From: an uncultured Candidatus Saccharibacteria bacterium | GTDB taxonomy: Bacteria; Patescibacteriota; Saccharimonadia; CAILAD01; GCA-016700035 | Assembly (NCBI GenBank): GCA_937996675.1 | Contig: CALKUN010000079.1 | Location: 1-23,223 of the forward strand | Direction: 5' to 3' | DNA length: 23,223 nt | Part shown: positions 13,701-21,440 of the stretch, in pieces | Layout: every line of letters begins with the position of its first letter | Position numbering within the stretch: the stretch's first letter is position 1 | Made by a program: the position numbers and the translations under genes | Notes under the pieces: model-generated | The model's database searches: none | What the model was told of the DNA's origin: nothing | Seen by the model: only the letters and a program-made list of their open reading frames with translations

Positions 13701-13941
13701 ACTTGGGCGTAACTACTTTGATCGAGATGCAATCGCTGCACGACTCGGACTAGCTGCAACCAGTTCAACTTTTGACCTACAGGCATCGATCGGGGATCAG
13801 AACAAGTATTATGGTGGCCCAGCCGAAGATATCATCGGAAATGGTATTTCGCTTCTCTTACCACCACCTGGGCTTGAAGATTACTCGGCAAACTTCTATC
13901 GACCGAAGTATTTACCGACCGATCTATCGCCCCGATTCTAA
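10717..13941 (+). CDS. large secreted multidomain surface protein (putative adhesin)
   Basis: 1074 residues with a classical signal peptide (MVKKLLIRLVSSLAMLLVFTIALQ, likely cut after AQA, ~residue 29). From ~100 to ~460 three related beta units each end in a similar strand: VIFVYEENPP (~225), IRWEYDPLP (~325), LYFVLEPVF (~460). The last two share IPADWQIRGYSY / IPAGWKVVGYRG. Residues ~560-710 resemble an NBR1-type Ig-like domain (TIKVTMKNDGDSLWKDW ... IPLKFRMAWHNYG). The C-terminal ~890-1010 is a repetitive beta-solenoid-like domain (GLIVNGNVTIGPNVSEIDATIYATG, then a Cys pair and LKVKGSLAAKGGFALGRNY) of a kind common in large CPR surface proteins. Paired cysteines suggest disulfides outside the cell. 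No LPXTG or C-terminal membrane helix is seen. Its position before the T4P operon suggests adhesion to surfaces or a host. Confidence 0.85.
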   Translation: MVKKLLIRLVSSLAMLLVFTIALQGTAQAYASKVIINTGYKPWYTTETTPVSDVDVTVETVADAANAIPRNDSDKINPAERIFTRDAVNCPNGCHIGVNNAFGTHPTTNSYTFGMKDSFLNSLAAGSVSTVNNVIGGGSLQNMELPQFAWCVGDDANGIPIFKFKTSLSGNVNRSANGGTWKILWKWSVNGVDQGLIGSGTGTSISAPAHNDQETRVIFVYEENPPTYNINMSKAGPNPGNLGTPWQTSRMGMDGGNLQSTAAFTTFSGILGYQDHSFFTDIPADWQIRGYSYNGGALTKAASFTIPANTVPNGETRNIRWEYDPLPSTIKAGILMKNGSSLQNPCNAPAGSSGRSMCGTVTLQAARTDTDAVSAGFNRLGGVIPTPGNNPGDITNLYPGKYSLTASAIPAGWKVVGYRGCDYGATNCYSDNAYTASAALVQNTDLYMNRTRPLYFVLEPVFTLPTVTASCNSISGTVGVPSGTTGVKTQLILGGTKLSEVQNGTSFNFTGATLDAYRDGQSRAIKIAVTYDNVNGGQPPATTEVDAAKNYLCANSSICAGNTINDATGGGFVSSSTTSDGTSGTTYTIKVTMKNDGDSLWKDWSAERGYQAGHRLVLDAASSGYWNVATGDMYVKPLTANPPVAGVGYPTVKAPQPDLYQFTFTAQLRSDVVINTNDIPLKFRMAWHNYGNTTPADMFGPSCGETVRPQLGYRPWLRVQNGSIATLEKALNQPAGTRGGRKVLNGTGYAELNLDVEFAITSAIDTVTQDNRFCSTNAYNYGRDFNPTWSCSFAGYSFKVGDKTKEAYINETDDSIYKQAVEMTGYKDCSNTTYNPSRQNLRTYSTAGDPIPEETFSQPTQNVSLLVSGKNRCGIVTPKTTGNLGPASLSAAPTTATISGGRATWIYNGDLTINSNIINGTGWSVADATDITNLNAIPNLGLIVNGNVTIGPNVSEIDATIYATGRISTCSTYPSETCNKSLKVKGSLAAKGGFALGRNYFDRDAIAARLGLAATSSTFDLQASIGDQNKYYGGPAEDIIGNGISLLLPPPGLEDYSANFYRPKYLPTDLSPRF

Positions 13942-13949
13942 AGTACTTA

Positions 13950-13958
13950 TGCTAAAAT
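13950..13958 (+). promoter_or_regulatory. extended -10 promoter of the pilM operon
   Basis: TGC-TAAAAT (TG at 13950-13951, hexamer 13953-13958) ends 8 bases before the pilM ATG. No -35 is obvious. The transcription start would be at or next to the ATG. Confidence 0.5.
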
Positions 13959-13966
13959 AGGACAAT

Positions 13967-15004
13967 ATGGAAGTATTCGTAGAAGATGAAAATTACTTTG
14001 GCGTCGACCTAGGCAACACGAGTATTCGGCTGGTCGAATTGAAGCAAATTCACGACAAGCCGACCTTGGTAACCTATGGAGATATTGAGCTGCCAAACGG
14101 CCTGATGGCTTCTGATGCGCCCGTCGATCAACAGAAGGTCGCCATGGTGCTCAAGAAGCTCGTGGATGATGCGCGCGTGAGTACAAAGAATGTTGTAGCT
14201 GGTCTCCCGGGCAGCAAGGTATTCGCATCTATAGTGAAGATGCCTCAGATGACAGAGCAAGAAATTGCGCACTCAATTCAATACCAGGCTGATAAGTACA
14301 TCCCTATGCCACTCGATCAAGTGAAGCTCGACTTTACGAAGATTACTCAGGACAAGGATGCTGCTGAGATAGATGTTTTGCTTGTGGCGACACCAACCGT
14401 GGTCGCAAACAAATACCTCAATATTTTTCAGCTAGCCGGCCTTGAACTCATGGCGCTCGATGTGAACGCCATTGCGCAGGCACGTGCCATGGTGCCGGAT
14501 GGTGATATTGATGTACTTTTGATCGACTTTTCTTCACTTACTACCGACATCGCTATCGTGGCGCGTGGTGTGACGGGGCTTATCCGGTCAGTGAATGTTG
14601 GCGTGCGGTCACTCGTGCACGTTACTGCTCAGAACCTTGGACTCGATGAAGCCCAAGCTGATCAGTTTGTACGCAAGTTTGGTCTTACCCAGACAAAGCT
14701 CGAGGGACAGGTGTACCGGGCTATGAAGCCATTGCTGGATAACATTGTTGATGAGGCTAAGAAATCCATCGAGTTCTTCTATCAAGTTAATCCAGGTCGC
14801 AAAATTGAGAAGGTCGTCATTACAGGCGGACCAGCTGCTATTCCCGAGATGCCAGTTTACCTAGCCAACTCTATTGGCCTTGCTATCGAAGTGGGGAACC
14901 CATGGCAGAAGATTAGCTATGCGGCCGAATTTAATGATCGCTTGGCAGGCATGGCTCTCGGTTATTCAACTGTGGTTGGTTTGGCCTTGAGGAATATGGT
15001 GTAG
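13967..15004 (+). CDS. pilM: type IV pilus assembly protein PilM
   Basis: Actin-like cytoplasmic ATPase that links the pilus motor to the inner-membrane PilN/PilO platform. The 345 residues carry the phosphate-1 loop GVDLGNTSIRLVEL (~12-25), the family segments VVAGLPGSKVFASIVKMPQMTEQEIAHSI and QADKYIPMPLDQVKLDF, and the second nucleotide motif VVITGGPAAIPEMPVYL. The short N-terminus MEVFVEDENY is followed directly by the core. It starts the operon pilM-pilN-pilO-orf87-pilB-pilT-pilC, whose genes are spaced by -11 to +15 bases. Identification is secure. Confidence 0.95.
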   Translation: MEVFVEDENYFGVDLGNTSIRLVELKQIHDKPTLVTYGDIELPNGLMASDAPVDQQKVAMVLKKLVDDARVSTKNVVAGLPGSKVFASIVKMPQMTEQEIAHSIQYQADKYIPMPLDQVKLDFTKITQDKDAAEIDVLLVATPTVVANKYLNIFQLAGLELMALDVNAIAQARAMVPDGDIDVLLIDFSSLTTDIAIVARGVTGLIRSVNVGVRSLVHVTAQNLGLDEAQADQFVRKFGLTQTKLEGQVYRAMKPLLDNIVDEAKKSIEFFYQVNPGRKIEKVVITGGPAAIPEMPVYLANSIGLAIEVGNPWQKISYAAEFNDRLAGMALGYSTVVGLALRNMV

Positions 15005-15007
15005 CGA

Positions 15008-15655
15008 ATGTCAGTACGAGTAAACCTCCTTCCAGAAGCGCGCTTGATCAAGCTGCGCAACCAACAGACCAAGCGTATACTTACGATTATTTGCTCCGTA
15101 ATCGTAGGGGGTATCGCTGTCGCCCTAGTGGTGTTGATAGTTCTGCTCGGTGCTCGAAATATCCAGTCATCAGCCAACCTCAAGACAAAACAAGGCCTTG
15201 ATGATCAGCTCGCTGCCAAGAAAAAAGTAGAGATATCTACCCTGACATTCAATACTGCGCTCAGTGAGTCAGAACGCTTGAGTAATAATCGCATTCTCAT
15301 CAGTCAACTCTTTGACCGACTGACCGCTGCTCTGCCAAAGAATGTGCGTCTGACAGACATCACTGTTGATCCGACTTACAAGATCAAGGCTTCGGTCAGT
15401 GCGCCAGATTACAATACGGTCGACCTCTTTGGGGACGCCTTGAGAACGTACAATACTGGCCAAGATCCAAAGCGTAACATTGCTGGACTCGATCGCAAGG
15501 TTGTATTTACTGAGATTCGGATTGACTCTGTATCGACCAATAAGTCAGTTGCGAATAATAATGGTAAGACATTTGATGTAACATTCCAGGTTGATCCGGC
15601 TTTGGTCCAGAAATTCCGTGAAGATATCAAATCGGAGGTGAAGAATGGCAACTAA
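15008..15655 (+). CDS. pilN: type IV pilus assembly protein PilN
   Basis: Bitopic membrane protein whose short cytoplasmic tail binds PilM and whose outer domain pairs with PilO. It has the family start VRVNLLPEARL (residues 3-13), matching the INLLP motif that docks in PilM, then one membrane helix (~26-50), a coiled-coil-prone stretch and a ferredoxin-like domain (LPKNVRLTDITVDPTYKIKASVSAPDYNTVDLFG). Its 215 residues fit the family. It begins 4 bases after the pilM stop and overlaps pilO by 11 bases. Confidence 0.92.
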   Translation: MSVRVNLLPEARLIKLRNQQTKRILTIICSVIVGGIAVALVVLIVLLGARNIQSSANLKTKQGLDDQLAAKKKVEISTLTFNTALSESERLSNNRILISQLFDRLTAALPKNVRLTDITVDPTYKIKASVSAPDYNTVDLFGDALRTYNTGQDPKRNIAGLDRKVVFTEIRIDSVSTNKSVANNNGKTFDVTFQVDPALVQKFREDIKSEVKNGN

Positions 15656-16376
15656 GCCTACTGCTCCCGTTGTAAAGGCCGGCGCACCCGCTGTGCCACA
15701 AACAACATTGTCTCAGGCGATGCAGGCTAGTATGCGCAAATTTACGATCATTGCGGTTACTGGGACGGTCTTGATCGCACTTGTTGGGGGCTACTTCATC
15801 TATTTACTCGTAAATCAGAATATCAAGCTAGCTAACGAAGTGACCGCACAGGGTATCTATAATAAGTTGGCTCAGCAGAAGGTCGAAGTGCTCAACGAAG
15901 CCGAGAAGAAACTGGTAGACCTCAATAACAAAGATAATAAGGTGGCATCTGATTACGAGCTCGTGACAAGTCGAGCTCTGCCGAACATGAATGACCTCGG
16001 TAGCTTGCTTACAATATTCCAGAAATTGGAGACTACAACGCTGGTTAAGATTGAAAGTGTTTCAAAGTCTCTCGGTACTACCGGAGTAGCGGCCGTAGCC
16101 CCTACTGCCACCGGCGGTACCGCAGCCTCTTCCGCTGGTAAGGCTAGCCCTTTCCAGGTGGGCTTCAAGGCTACTGGTACATACGATCAGATCATGAAGA
16201 TGCTCCGAGCATTAGAGACTTCTACTCGGGTTTTTGACTTCACAAACTTGAAGATCGGTGGCACCTCGCAGAGCATTACTCTGGATATGACCTACCAGGT
16301 GTACTACTTACCAGATCAAGTGCCAACTGATACGAAGATTCCAATTGGGGACTATAAGCCGGAGGCAGCAAAATGA
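15645..16376 (+). CDS. pilO: type IV pilus assembly protein PilO
   Basis: Partner of PilN in the inner-membrane alignment complex. The 243 residues comprise an Ala/Pro-rich cytoplasmic N-terminus (~1-28), one membrane helix (~33-54), a coiled-coil segment (~60-95, LANEVTAQGIYNKLAQQKVEVLNEAEKK), an Ala/Thr/Gly-rich linker (~146-163) and a ferredoxin-like C-terminal half (FQVGFKATGTYDQIMKMLRALETSTRVFDFTNLKIGG). The SD GGAGG lies inside pilN. The 11-base overlap with pilN and the ATGA overlap with the next gene point to coupled, stoichiometric translation. Confidence 0.9.
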   Translation: MATKPTAPVVKAGAPAVPQTTLSQAMQASMRKFTIIAVTGTVLIALVGGYFIYLLVNQNIKLANEVTAQGIYNKLAQQKVEVLNEAEKKLVDLNNKDNKVASDYELVTSRALPNMNDLGSLLTIFQKLETTTLVKIESVSKSLGTTGVAAVAPTATGGTAASSAGKASPFQVGFKATGTYDQIMKMLRALETSTRVFDFTNLKIGGTSQSITLDMTYQVYYLPDQVPTDTKIPIGDYKPEAAK

Positions 16377-16636
16377 AAAGTCGAGAGATGATTGGAATCG
16401 TTATCGCCCTGGTTGTTATTTCTGTTTCGGGTATACTGCTGTATTCTCAGCTCGCCCCAGTGCCAAAGGAGAGCGGCGTACAGGTAGTAATACCCCAGGC
16501 TGTGGCCGTTCCGTTGAAGGGTACTGCCGAGCAAGATAAGCTCACCGATATCAAGCGACTGACTGATTATTCGGTGCCTCAGCGATGCATTGATAACCCA
16601 GATGCCTGTAACCGTAACGGCGAAGCGCCTATTTAG
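16373..16636 (+). CDS. small single-pass membrane protein in the pilP position
   Basis: 87 residues: a short basic start (MKSREMIG), one membrane helix (~7-25) and a ~60-residue outer tail. The tail has a conserved-looking segment (TAEQDKLTDIKRLTDYSVPQRCIDNPDACNRNGEAPI) with two cysteines that could bond. Its ATG overlaps the pilO stop (ATGA). In diderm T4P operons this place holds PilP, a lipoprotein with a beta domain that contacts the secretin. This protein has no lipobox and no room for that domain, so I do not call it PilP. It may be a small extra platform subunit. The frame is convincing because of the tight overlaps and the coherent membrane helix. Confidence 0.75.
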   Translation: MKSREMIGIVIALVVISVSGILLYSQLAPVPKESGVQVVIPQAVAVPLKGTAEQDKLTDIKRLTDYSVPQRCIDNPDACNRNGEAPI

Positions 16637-16651
16637 GCGGGAGAGACACGT

Positions 16652-18445
16652 ATGCTGACTCTTGAAAACCAAAAGACAATTGAGTCACTCATTCTCACGA
16701 GTAGCCTGGTCCCATCCGACGTACTCGAAGTAGCTAAGCTCCGAGCCGCCAAAGAGAATAAGGGTCTACTCCAGATATTGAATGACATGAAGGCTCTCCG
16801 TGAGGAGGACTCAGTTAAGCTTGTCGCATTAGCGAAGCGCATCCCATATGCCGATCTCTTGCAGATGGATCATGCTGTACCACAACAGACGCTCGAGCTG
16901 ATTCCGATGGAGACAGCCCGTAATTATATGGCGGTGCCATTCGGTGTGAATAATGGCATCTTGAATGTTGCTATGCTTGACCCATCAAACCTGCAGGCGA
17001 TTGACTTCATCTCTCGTAAAACTGGATATACGATCAATGCCTATATGTCGAGCCAGGCGGGAATTGATCGTGTGCTCGGTATGTACAAGGAACGGTTTAG
17101 CAAGGAAGTCTCTGACGTCCTCAAGAACATTGCTGTCGCCGAAAAAGAAGAAGTCGAAGCAGGTACAAAGGTTGAGTCTGACAAGCAGAAGGTCAAGGAC
17201 ATTGTCCAGGATGCACCGATTACTCGAGCGCTCAATACCATACTTGAGTACGCTATCAATTCACGGGCATCTGATATCCATATTGAGCCGCGCCAAAAAG
17301 AGCTCAAGATTCGATTCCGTATTGACGGCATTCTCCAGGAGGTCATGACGCTACCAAAGTCGACCGAGGCAGCGCTCATTTCTCGCATCAAGATTCTATC
17401 TAGTTTGAAGATTGATGAACATCGCATCCCGCAAGATGGACAGGCTATGTATATGTACTCGGGTCGTGAGGTCGACCTTCGTATTGCTATCGCTCCCATT
17501 ACCTATGGCGAACAAGTAGTTATTCGTATTCTCGACAAAAACGCTCAGGATATAACCCTTGATACATTAGGTTTCCGAGGGCGTAGCCTGCGCTTGATTG
17601 AGAACGGTATGCACAAGCCGCATGGCATGATTCTCTCGACCGGTCCAACTGGTTCGGGAAAGTCGACCACGCTCTATGCCGTTGTGCAGGCGATTAAGAA
17701 TGTTTCGATCAATATCGTTACTTTAGAAGATCCAGTGGAGTACAAGATGGAGGGGATCAACCAAATCCAGGTTAATACTGCTGTGGGCCTGACCTTCGCA
17801 GCTGGTCTTCGTTCTATTCTTCGTCAGGACCCAAATGTGGTGCTCGTAGGAGAAATTCGTGACTCTGAGACCGCCGATTTGGCCGTGCAGGCTGCTTTGA
17901 CGGGGCACACTGTACTCTCGACACTCCACACCAACTCAGCTGCTGGTGTATTGCCTCGTATGCTTGACATGAATATCGAGCCATTCTTGATTGCCTCCAC
18001 GATTAACACGGTTATTGGGCAGCGATTGGTGAGAAAAGTTTGTCCAAAGTGTCGAGTCGCATATCCTGCCACCGCGGCAGCTATTCAGATTATCAATAAA
18101 GTCATTGGTGCCTTCTTGCCCAAGACAGCTGAAGAACAAAAAGCCAAAGCCATCGATTATGGGTATGAAAGTTTGCCACTCTATAGTGAAACCGCTTATA
18201 CTTTATACAAAGGGGGCGGCTGCGATAATTGCAAAGATGGGTACGCAGGCCGTATTGGCATCTTTGAAGTGTTCGAAATGAACCCGGTGATGGAGAAGCT
18301 CCTCCTGAGCCATGCGACAACGAGTGACATTCAGGCGCAGGCCGTGAAGGACGGCATGCTCATCATGCAGCAGGATGGGTATCTCAAAGCACTGACCGGA
18401 GTCACCACAGTCGACGAGGTTGCACGTGTTGCAACTGATTATTAA
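16652..18445 (+). CDS. pilB: type IV pilus extension ATPase PilB
   Basis: Hexameric GspE/PulE-family motor that powers pilin polymerisation. The 597 residues contain an N-terminal MshEN-like domain (~1-150, ALAKRIPYADLLQMDH, VPFGVNNGILNVAMLDPSN), then ASDIHIEPRQKELKIRFRID, Walker A GPTGSGKST (331-339), the Asp box LEDPVEYKMEGINQIQ, Walker B VVLVGEIRDSETA and the His box TGHTVLSTLHTNSA. A tetracysteine zinc site (CPKC at 464-467, CDNC at 524-527) marks an extension rather than a retraction ATPase. The SD GGGAGAG lies 8-14 bases upstream. Length and motifs are standard for PilB. Confidence 0.96.
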   Translation: MLTLENQKTIESLILTSSLVPSDVLEVAKLRAAKENKGLLQILNDMKALREEDSVKLVALAKRIPYADLLQMDHAVPQQTLELIPMETARNYMAVPFGVNNGILNVAMLDPSNLQAIDFISRKTGYTINAYMSSQAGIDRVLGMYKERFSKEVSDVLKNIAVAEKEEVEAGTKVESDKQKVKDIVQDAPITRALNTILEYAINSRASDIHIEPRQKELKIRFRIDGILQEVMTLPKSTEAALISRIKILSSLKIDEHRIPQDGQAMYMYSGREVDLRIAIAPITYGEQVVIRILDKNAQDITLDTLGFRGRSLRLIENGMHKPHGMILSTGPTGSGKSTTLYAVVQAIKNVSINIVTLEDPVEYKMEGINQIQVNTAVGLTFAAGLRSILRQDPNVVLVGEIRDSETADLAVQAALTGHTVLSTLHTNSAAGVLPRMLDMNIEPFLIASTINTVIGQRLVRKVCPKCRVAYPATAAAIQIINKVIGAFLPKTAEEQKAKAIDYGYESLPLYSETAYTLYKGGGCDNCKDGYAGRIGIFEVFEMNPVMEKLLLSHATTSDIQAQAVKDGMLIMQQDGYLKALTGVTTVDEVARVATDY

Positions 18446-18460
18446 CCCACAAGGATCCCT

Positions 18461-19645
18461 ATGCCACCAGTGAGCCCAGACCCAACTCTGACCCAACCAG
18501 TCGACGGTATAGCTATGCCGACCTCTGCTCCTGCTGCCGCGCCAGTCAGCGATCCGATCCCAACCCCAGCTGCACCAACCTCGCAGAAGGTTGGTATCGA
18601 ACCTTATCTCGAAGAGGTCATCCGTCGGGATGCCAGTGACGTACACATACAGGTGGGTCTGCCCGCTATGTTGCGCGTGGATGGCGCTTTGTCGCCAGTC
18701 CGCGATGCGCCCGTACTGACTGCCGAGAATATTGATGACATTATTTTTTCTTTGCTTGATGAAGAGCAAAAAGAGATTTATATCCATGACAAAGAAATTG
18801 ACTTCTCATTCTCATACGGTGAGCTTGGTCGGTTCCGTGTCAATGCATTCCACGAGAAGGGCAACCCTGCTGGCGCCTTCCGTTTGATCCCAAATAAGAT
18901 TCGAACTATCGAAGAGCTTGGTCTACCTGAGATCATGAATAAAATGACCGAGTATCCGCGCGGCCTCGTACTTGTGACCGGACCAACCGGGTCGGGCAAG
19001 AGTACCACACTCGCTGGTATGCTCGATCGGGTTAATCGAGAACGCGCCCAGCACATTATTACGATTGAAGATCCGATTGAATACCAGCACCATCATAAGA
19101 AGTCGATCGTCGTGCAACGAGAGGTTCACTTTGATACGCCGAGCTTCTCAAGCGCACTTCGGAGCGCACTTCGAGAGGACCCGGATGTGGTACTCATCGG
19201 TGAGATGAGGGATCTCGAAACGATCTCAACCGCCATTACTGTAGCCGAGACAGGCCACCTGGTATTTGCGACCTTGCACACGAACTCAGCTGCTCAGTCG
19301 ATCGATCGTATGATTGATGTCTTCCCGCCACACCAACAGCAGCAGATTCGTATCCAGCTCTCCGGTATTTTGATGGGAATTGTTGCTCAACGACTCGTAC
19401 CAGTCATAGGTGGTGGACGAGTGGCCGCAGCCGAGATTCTGGTCGTCACCCCAGCTGTTCGTAACATCATCCGTGAGGGCAAGACCCACCAGCTTAATGG
19501 AGTGATTCAGACTGGCTCAGAGTATGGTATGCAGTCTATGGATGCAACGCTCGTGAGATTGATTCACGACGGTAAGATTAGCTATGAAGAGGCCAAGAAT
19601 TTTGCAGTCGATCTTGAAGAACTTGACCGACTGATGAGGGGATAG
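18461..19645 (+). CDS. pilT: type IV pilus retraction ATPase PilT
   Basis: Motor that depolymerises the pilus and so drives twitching and DNA uptake. The 394 residues include a family core ASDVHIQVGLPAMLRVDGAL, Walker A GPTGSGKS (174-181), ITIEDPIEYQHHHKKSIVVQREV, Walker B VVLIGEMRDLETI, TGHLVFATLHTNSAAQSIDRMIDVFP, and AVRNIIREGK, the PilT version of the AIRNLIRE element needed for retraction. There are no zinc cysteines. About 45 extra N-terminal residues rich in Pro and Ala precede the usual start. An in-frame ATG at residue 19 is possible, but AAGGAT before 18461 favours the longer form. Retraction implies a dynamic pilus, for example for host contact. Confidence 0.95.
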   Translation: MPPVSPDPTLTQPVDGIAMPTSAPAAAPVSDPIPTPAAPTSQKVGIEPYLEEVIRRDASDVHIQVGLPAMLRVDGALSPVRDAPVLTAENIDDIIFSLLDEEQKEIYIHDKEIDFSFSYGELGRFRVNAFHEKGNPAGAFRLIPNKIRTIEELGLPEIMNKMTEYPRGLVLVTGPTGSGKSTTLAGMLDRVNRERAQHIITIEDPIEYQHHHKKSIVVQREVHFDTPSFSSALRSALREDPDVVLIGEMRDLETISTAITVAETGHLVFATLHTNSAAQSIDRMIDVFPPHQQQQIRIQLSGILMGIVAQRLVPVIGGGRVAAAEILVVTPAVRNIIREGKTHQLNGVIQTGSEYGMQSMDATLVRLIHDGKISYEEAKNFAVDLEELDRLMRG

Positions 19646-19657
19646 TCGAGAGAAGCT

Positions 19658-20869
19658 ATGCTGGATTATCAATACAAAGCCCGCGACAAGAGTACCGGAC
19701 ACATCGTGTCGGGTACAATTCAGGCTGATGGAGAATTGTCGGCTGGACAGCTCCTCATCAAGCAGGAGCTCTATCCTGTAGAGCTGAAGCTGAAGAAGGG
19801 CAATATTCTTGGTAAGACTTCAACCTCGGGCAGCACGAAGCTCAAGGACCGAGTGGTTTTTACTCGGCAGCTCGCTACTCTCATCAAAGCTGGTCTGACT
19901 ATCTCTCAAGCCCTACACAGTACCGTGTCGCAGATCTCAAACAAAAAGCTGCAGGCTATCATCTTCCGTCTGAACAAAGCCGTAGATGGCGGTACACAGC
20001 TCAGTGATGCTCTGGCTGAATATCCGGATAGCTTCGATAAGATTTATATCTCAATGGTACAGTCAGGTGAAGCTAGCGGTAAGCTTGAAGAGAGCCTGTT
20101 ACGGCTTGCTAACCAGCTTGAGAAAGAAGCTGATATCCAGTCAAAGATCCGTGGCGCGTTGATCTATCCGGCGGTCGTGATGGTCGTGATCCTTCTCGTG
20201 ATGGGCTATATGATGTCGAGCGTGGTGCCACAGATTGCTGAGCTCTATAAGAGCTTTAACAAAGAGCTTCCTCTTCTCACGCAAATCATCACAAGTGCTT
20301 CTGATATTATTACGCGCTTCTGGTTTGCAATTATTCCTGCTTTGGCAGGGTTGGTATATGGCATCTATAAATATATGAAAAGTCCGCCAGGACGTCGGTT
20401 TATGGACCGTATGAAGCTCACCATGCCACCAACCAACCAACTTTTCCTCAAGATGTATATGGGGCGCTTTGCTCGTACCTTGGGCTCTTTGACTTCGAGC
20501 GGGATCCAGATCCTCGAATCACTACAGCTCGTTGGTGAAAGTATGAATAATACGCTCCTTCTTAATGAGATCACTGTCGTTGCTCAGGAGGTTAAGTCTG
20601 GGCATGCTATGTCGACTTCACTTGAGCGTACAGAATATTTCTTGCCACTCGTGGGGCAGATGGTGAAGGTTGGAGAGGACTCAGGGACCATGGGGGAGAT
20701 GCTTGATCGTTTGGCGAGCTTCTATGAGAACGAGGTCGATCAGCAGGTGAAGAACATTTCGACACTGATTGAGCCGATTCTTATTGTTTTCATGGGTATC
20801 ATGGTCATTATCATCATTCTGGGCATTCTGTACCCAGTTTACACCTTGGTAGGGGGCGGACTTGGCTAG
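19658..20869 (+). CDS. pilC: type IV pilus inner-membrane platform protein PilC
   Basis: Polytopic GspF-family protein through which PilB and PilT act on pilins. The 403 residues have the family N-terminus YQYKARDKSTGHIVSGTIQAD and two repeated cytoplasmic T2SSF domains: RVVFTRQLATLIKAGLTISQAL ... MVQSGEASGKLEESLLRLANQLEKE, and RFARTLGSLTSSGIQILESLQLV ... MVKVGEDSGTMGEMLDRLASFYE. Membrane helices lie at ~168-192, ~222-242 and ~372-398. It starts 12 bases after pilT with SD GAGAG and ends the operon; the pilin promoter overlaps its stop codon. Confidence 0.95.
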   Translation: MLDYQYKARDKSTGHIVSGTIQADGELSAGQLLIKQELYPVELKLKKGNILGKTSTSGSTKLKDRVVFTRQLATLIKAGLTISQALHSTVSQISNKKLQAIIFRLNKAVDGGTQLSDALAEYPDSFDKIYISMVQSGEASGKLEESLLRLANQLEKEADIQSKIRGALIYPAVVMVVILLVMGYMMSSVVPQIAELYKSFNKELPLLTQIITSASDIITRFWFAIIPALAGLVYGIYKYMKSPPGRRFMDRMKLTMPPTNQLFLKMYMGRFARTLGSLTSSGIQILESLQLVGESMNNTLLLNEITVVAQEVKSGHAMSTSLERTEYFLPLVGQMVKVGEDSGTMGEMLDRLASFYENEVDQQVKNISTLIEPILIVFMGIMVIIIILGILYPVYTLVGGGLG

Positions 20870-20897
20870 TTGACGCCAGGACGTTTTTTGCTATGAT
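20870..20897 (+). promoter_or_regulatory. strong promoter of the major pilin gene
   Basis: TTGACG (20870-20875), a 16-base spacer, TATGAT (20892-20897) with TGC in front (extended -10). Both elements are near consensus, fitting high expression of a structural pilin. Confidence 0.8.
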
Positions 20898-20917
20898 AAG
20901 CATAAGCGTGTTTATCA
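20894..20917 (+). promoter_or_regulatory. inverted repeat over the pilin -10/+1
   Basis: TGATAA (20894-20899) and TTATCA (20912-20917), 12 bases apart, span the -10 box and likely start point. It could be an operator, or a 5' hairpin in the leader ahead of SD AAGGAG (20930-20935). Confidence 0.3.
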
Positions 20918-20940
20918 CGACTATTATATAAGGAGAATTT

Positions 20941-21378
20941 ATGAAGAAAAGTAATCCTAAGAAGCGAGGCTTCACCTTGATCGAAATCGTGATTGTTTTG
21001 GCAATCGCGGCTCTTATCATGGTTGTCGTCTTCTTGGCCGTACAGGGTGCTCAGCGAAGTCAACGAGACCAGTTCCGTAAGGAAACTTCGAACCGTGTCC
21101 TCTCGGCTGCTCAGCAGTACCGCGGTAACAACAGTGGTAGTTCAGCAGCTAATGCTGCCGCTCTCGCCAGCTACGTGAGTGCAACCTCTGGCGCTATCAC
21201 AGCCAACGGCGTGACTGCAACACTTGATGCATCGGCTACACCAGCCGTACCAACTTGTACAACTGCAGCAACTGCAACCACAGCAACGGTCGTATACGTT
21301 CCGGCAAACGGTGCTACAGCAGATGCTGTGTACACATGCCTAGAATCCGCTACTGGAGCCTACAAGGCCAGCAGCTAA
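20941..21378 (+). CDS. major type IV pilin (type IVa-like prepilin)
   Basis: Structural subunit of the pilus. It has a short basic leader MKKSNPKKRG, predicted to be cut after Gly10, and a mature start FTLIEIVIVLAIAALIMVVV with Phe+1 and Glu+5, the hallmark of type IV pilins. The mature protein is ~135 residues: the hydrophobic alpha-1 spine, a charged stretch (RSQRDQFRKETSNRV), and an Ala/Thr/Ser-rich globular part with two cysteines (C106 and C133) that would form the C-terminal disulfide loop. It has its own strong promoter, a good SD and a strong terminator, which explain high monocistronic expression. The high Ala/Thr content suggests possible glycosylation, which is not shown by the sequence. 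Confidence 0.93.
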   Translation: MKKSNPKKRGFTLIEIVIVLAIAALIMVVVFLAVQGAQRSQRDQFRKETSNRVLSAAQQYRGNNSGSSAANAAALASYVSATSGAITANGVTATLDASATPAVPTCTTAATATTATVVYVPANGATADAVYTCLESATGAYKASS

Positions 21379-21394
21379 GGAATCCTAATTCCTA

Positions 21395-21426
21395 CACTAA
21401 AAAAGCCCTTCGGGGCTTTTTTAGTG
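21395..21426. terminator. strong, symmetric terminator after the pilin gene
   Basis: CACTAAAAAAGCCC (21395-21408), loop TTCG, GGGCTTTTTTAGTG (21413-21426): a perfect 14-bp stem with a UUCG tetraloop and built-in A and T runs, so it could act in both directions. Confidence 0.95.
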
Positions 21427-21440
21427 GGCGCAAGATAATC

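Noticed and set aside
16373..16636. Calling the 87-aa protein PilP
   Set aside because: There is no lipobox and no PilP beta domain; position alone is not enough.
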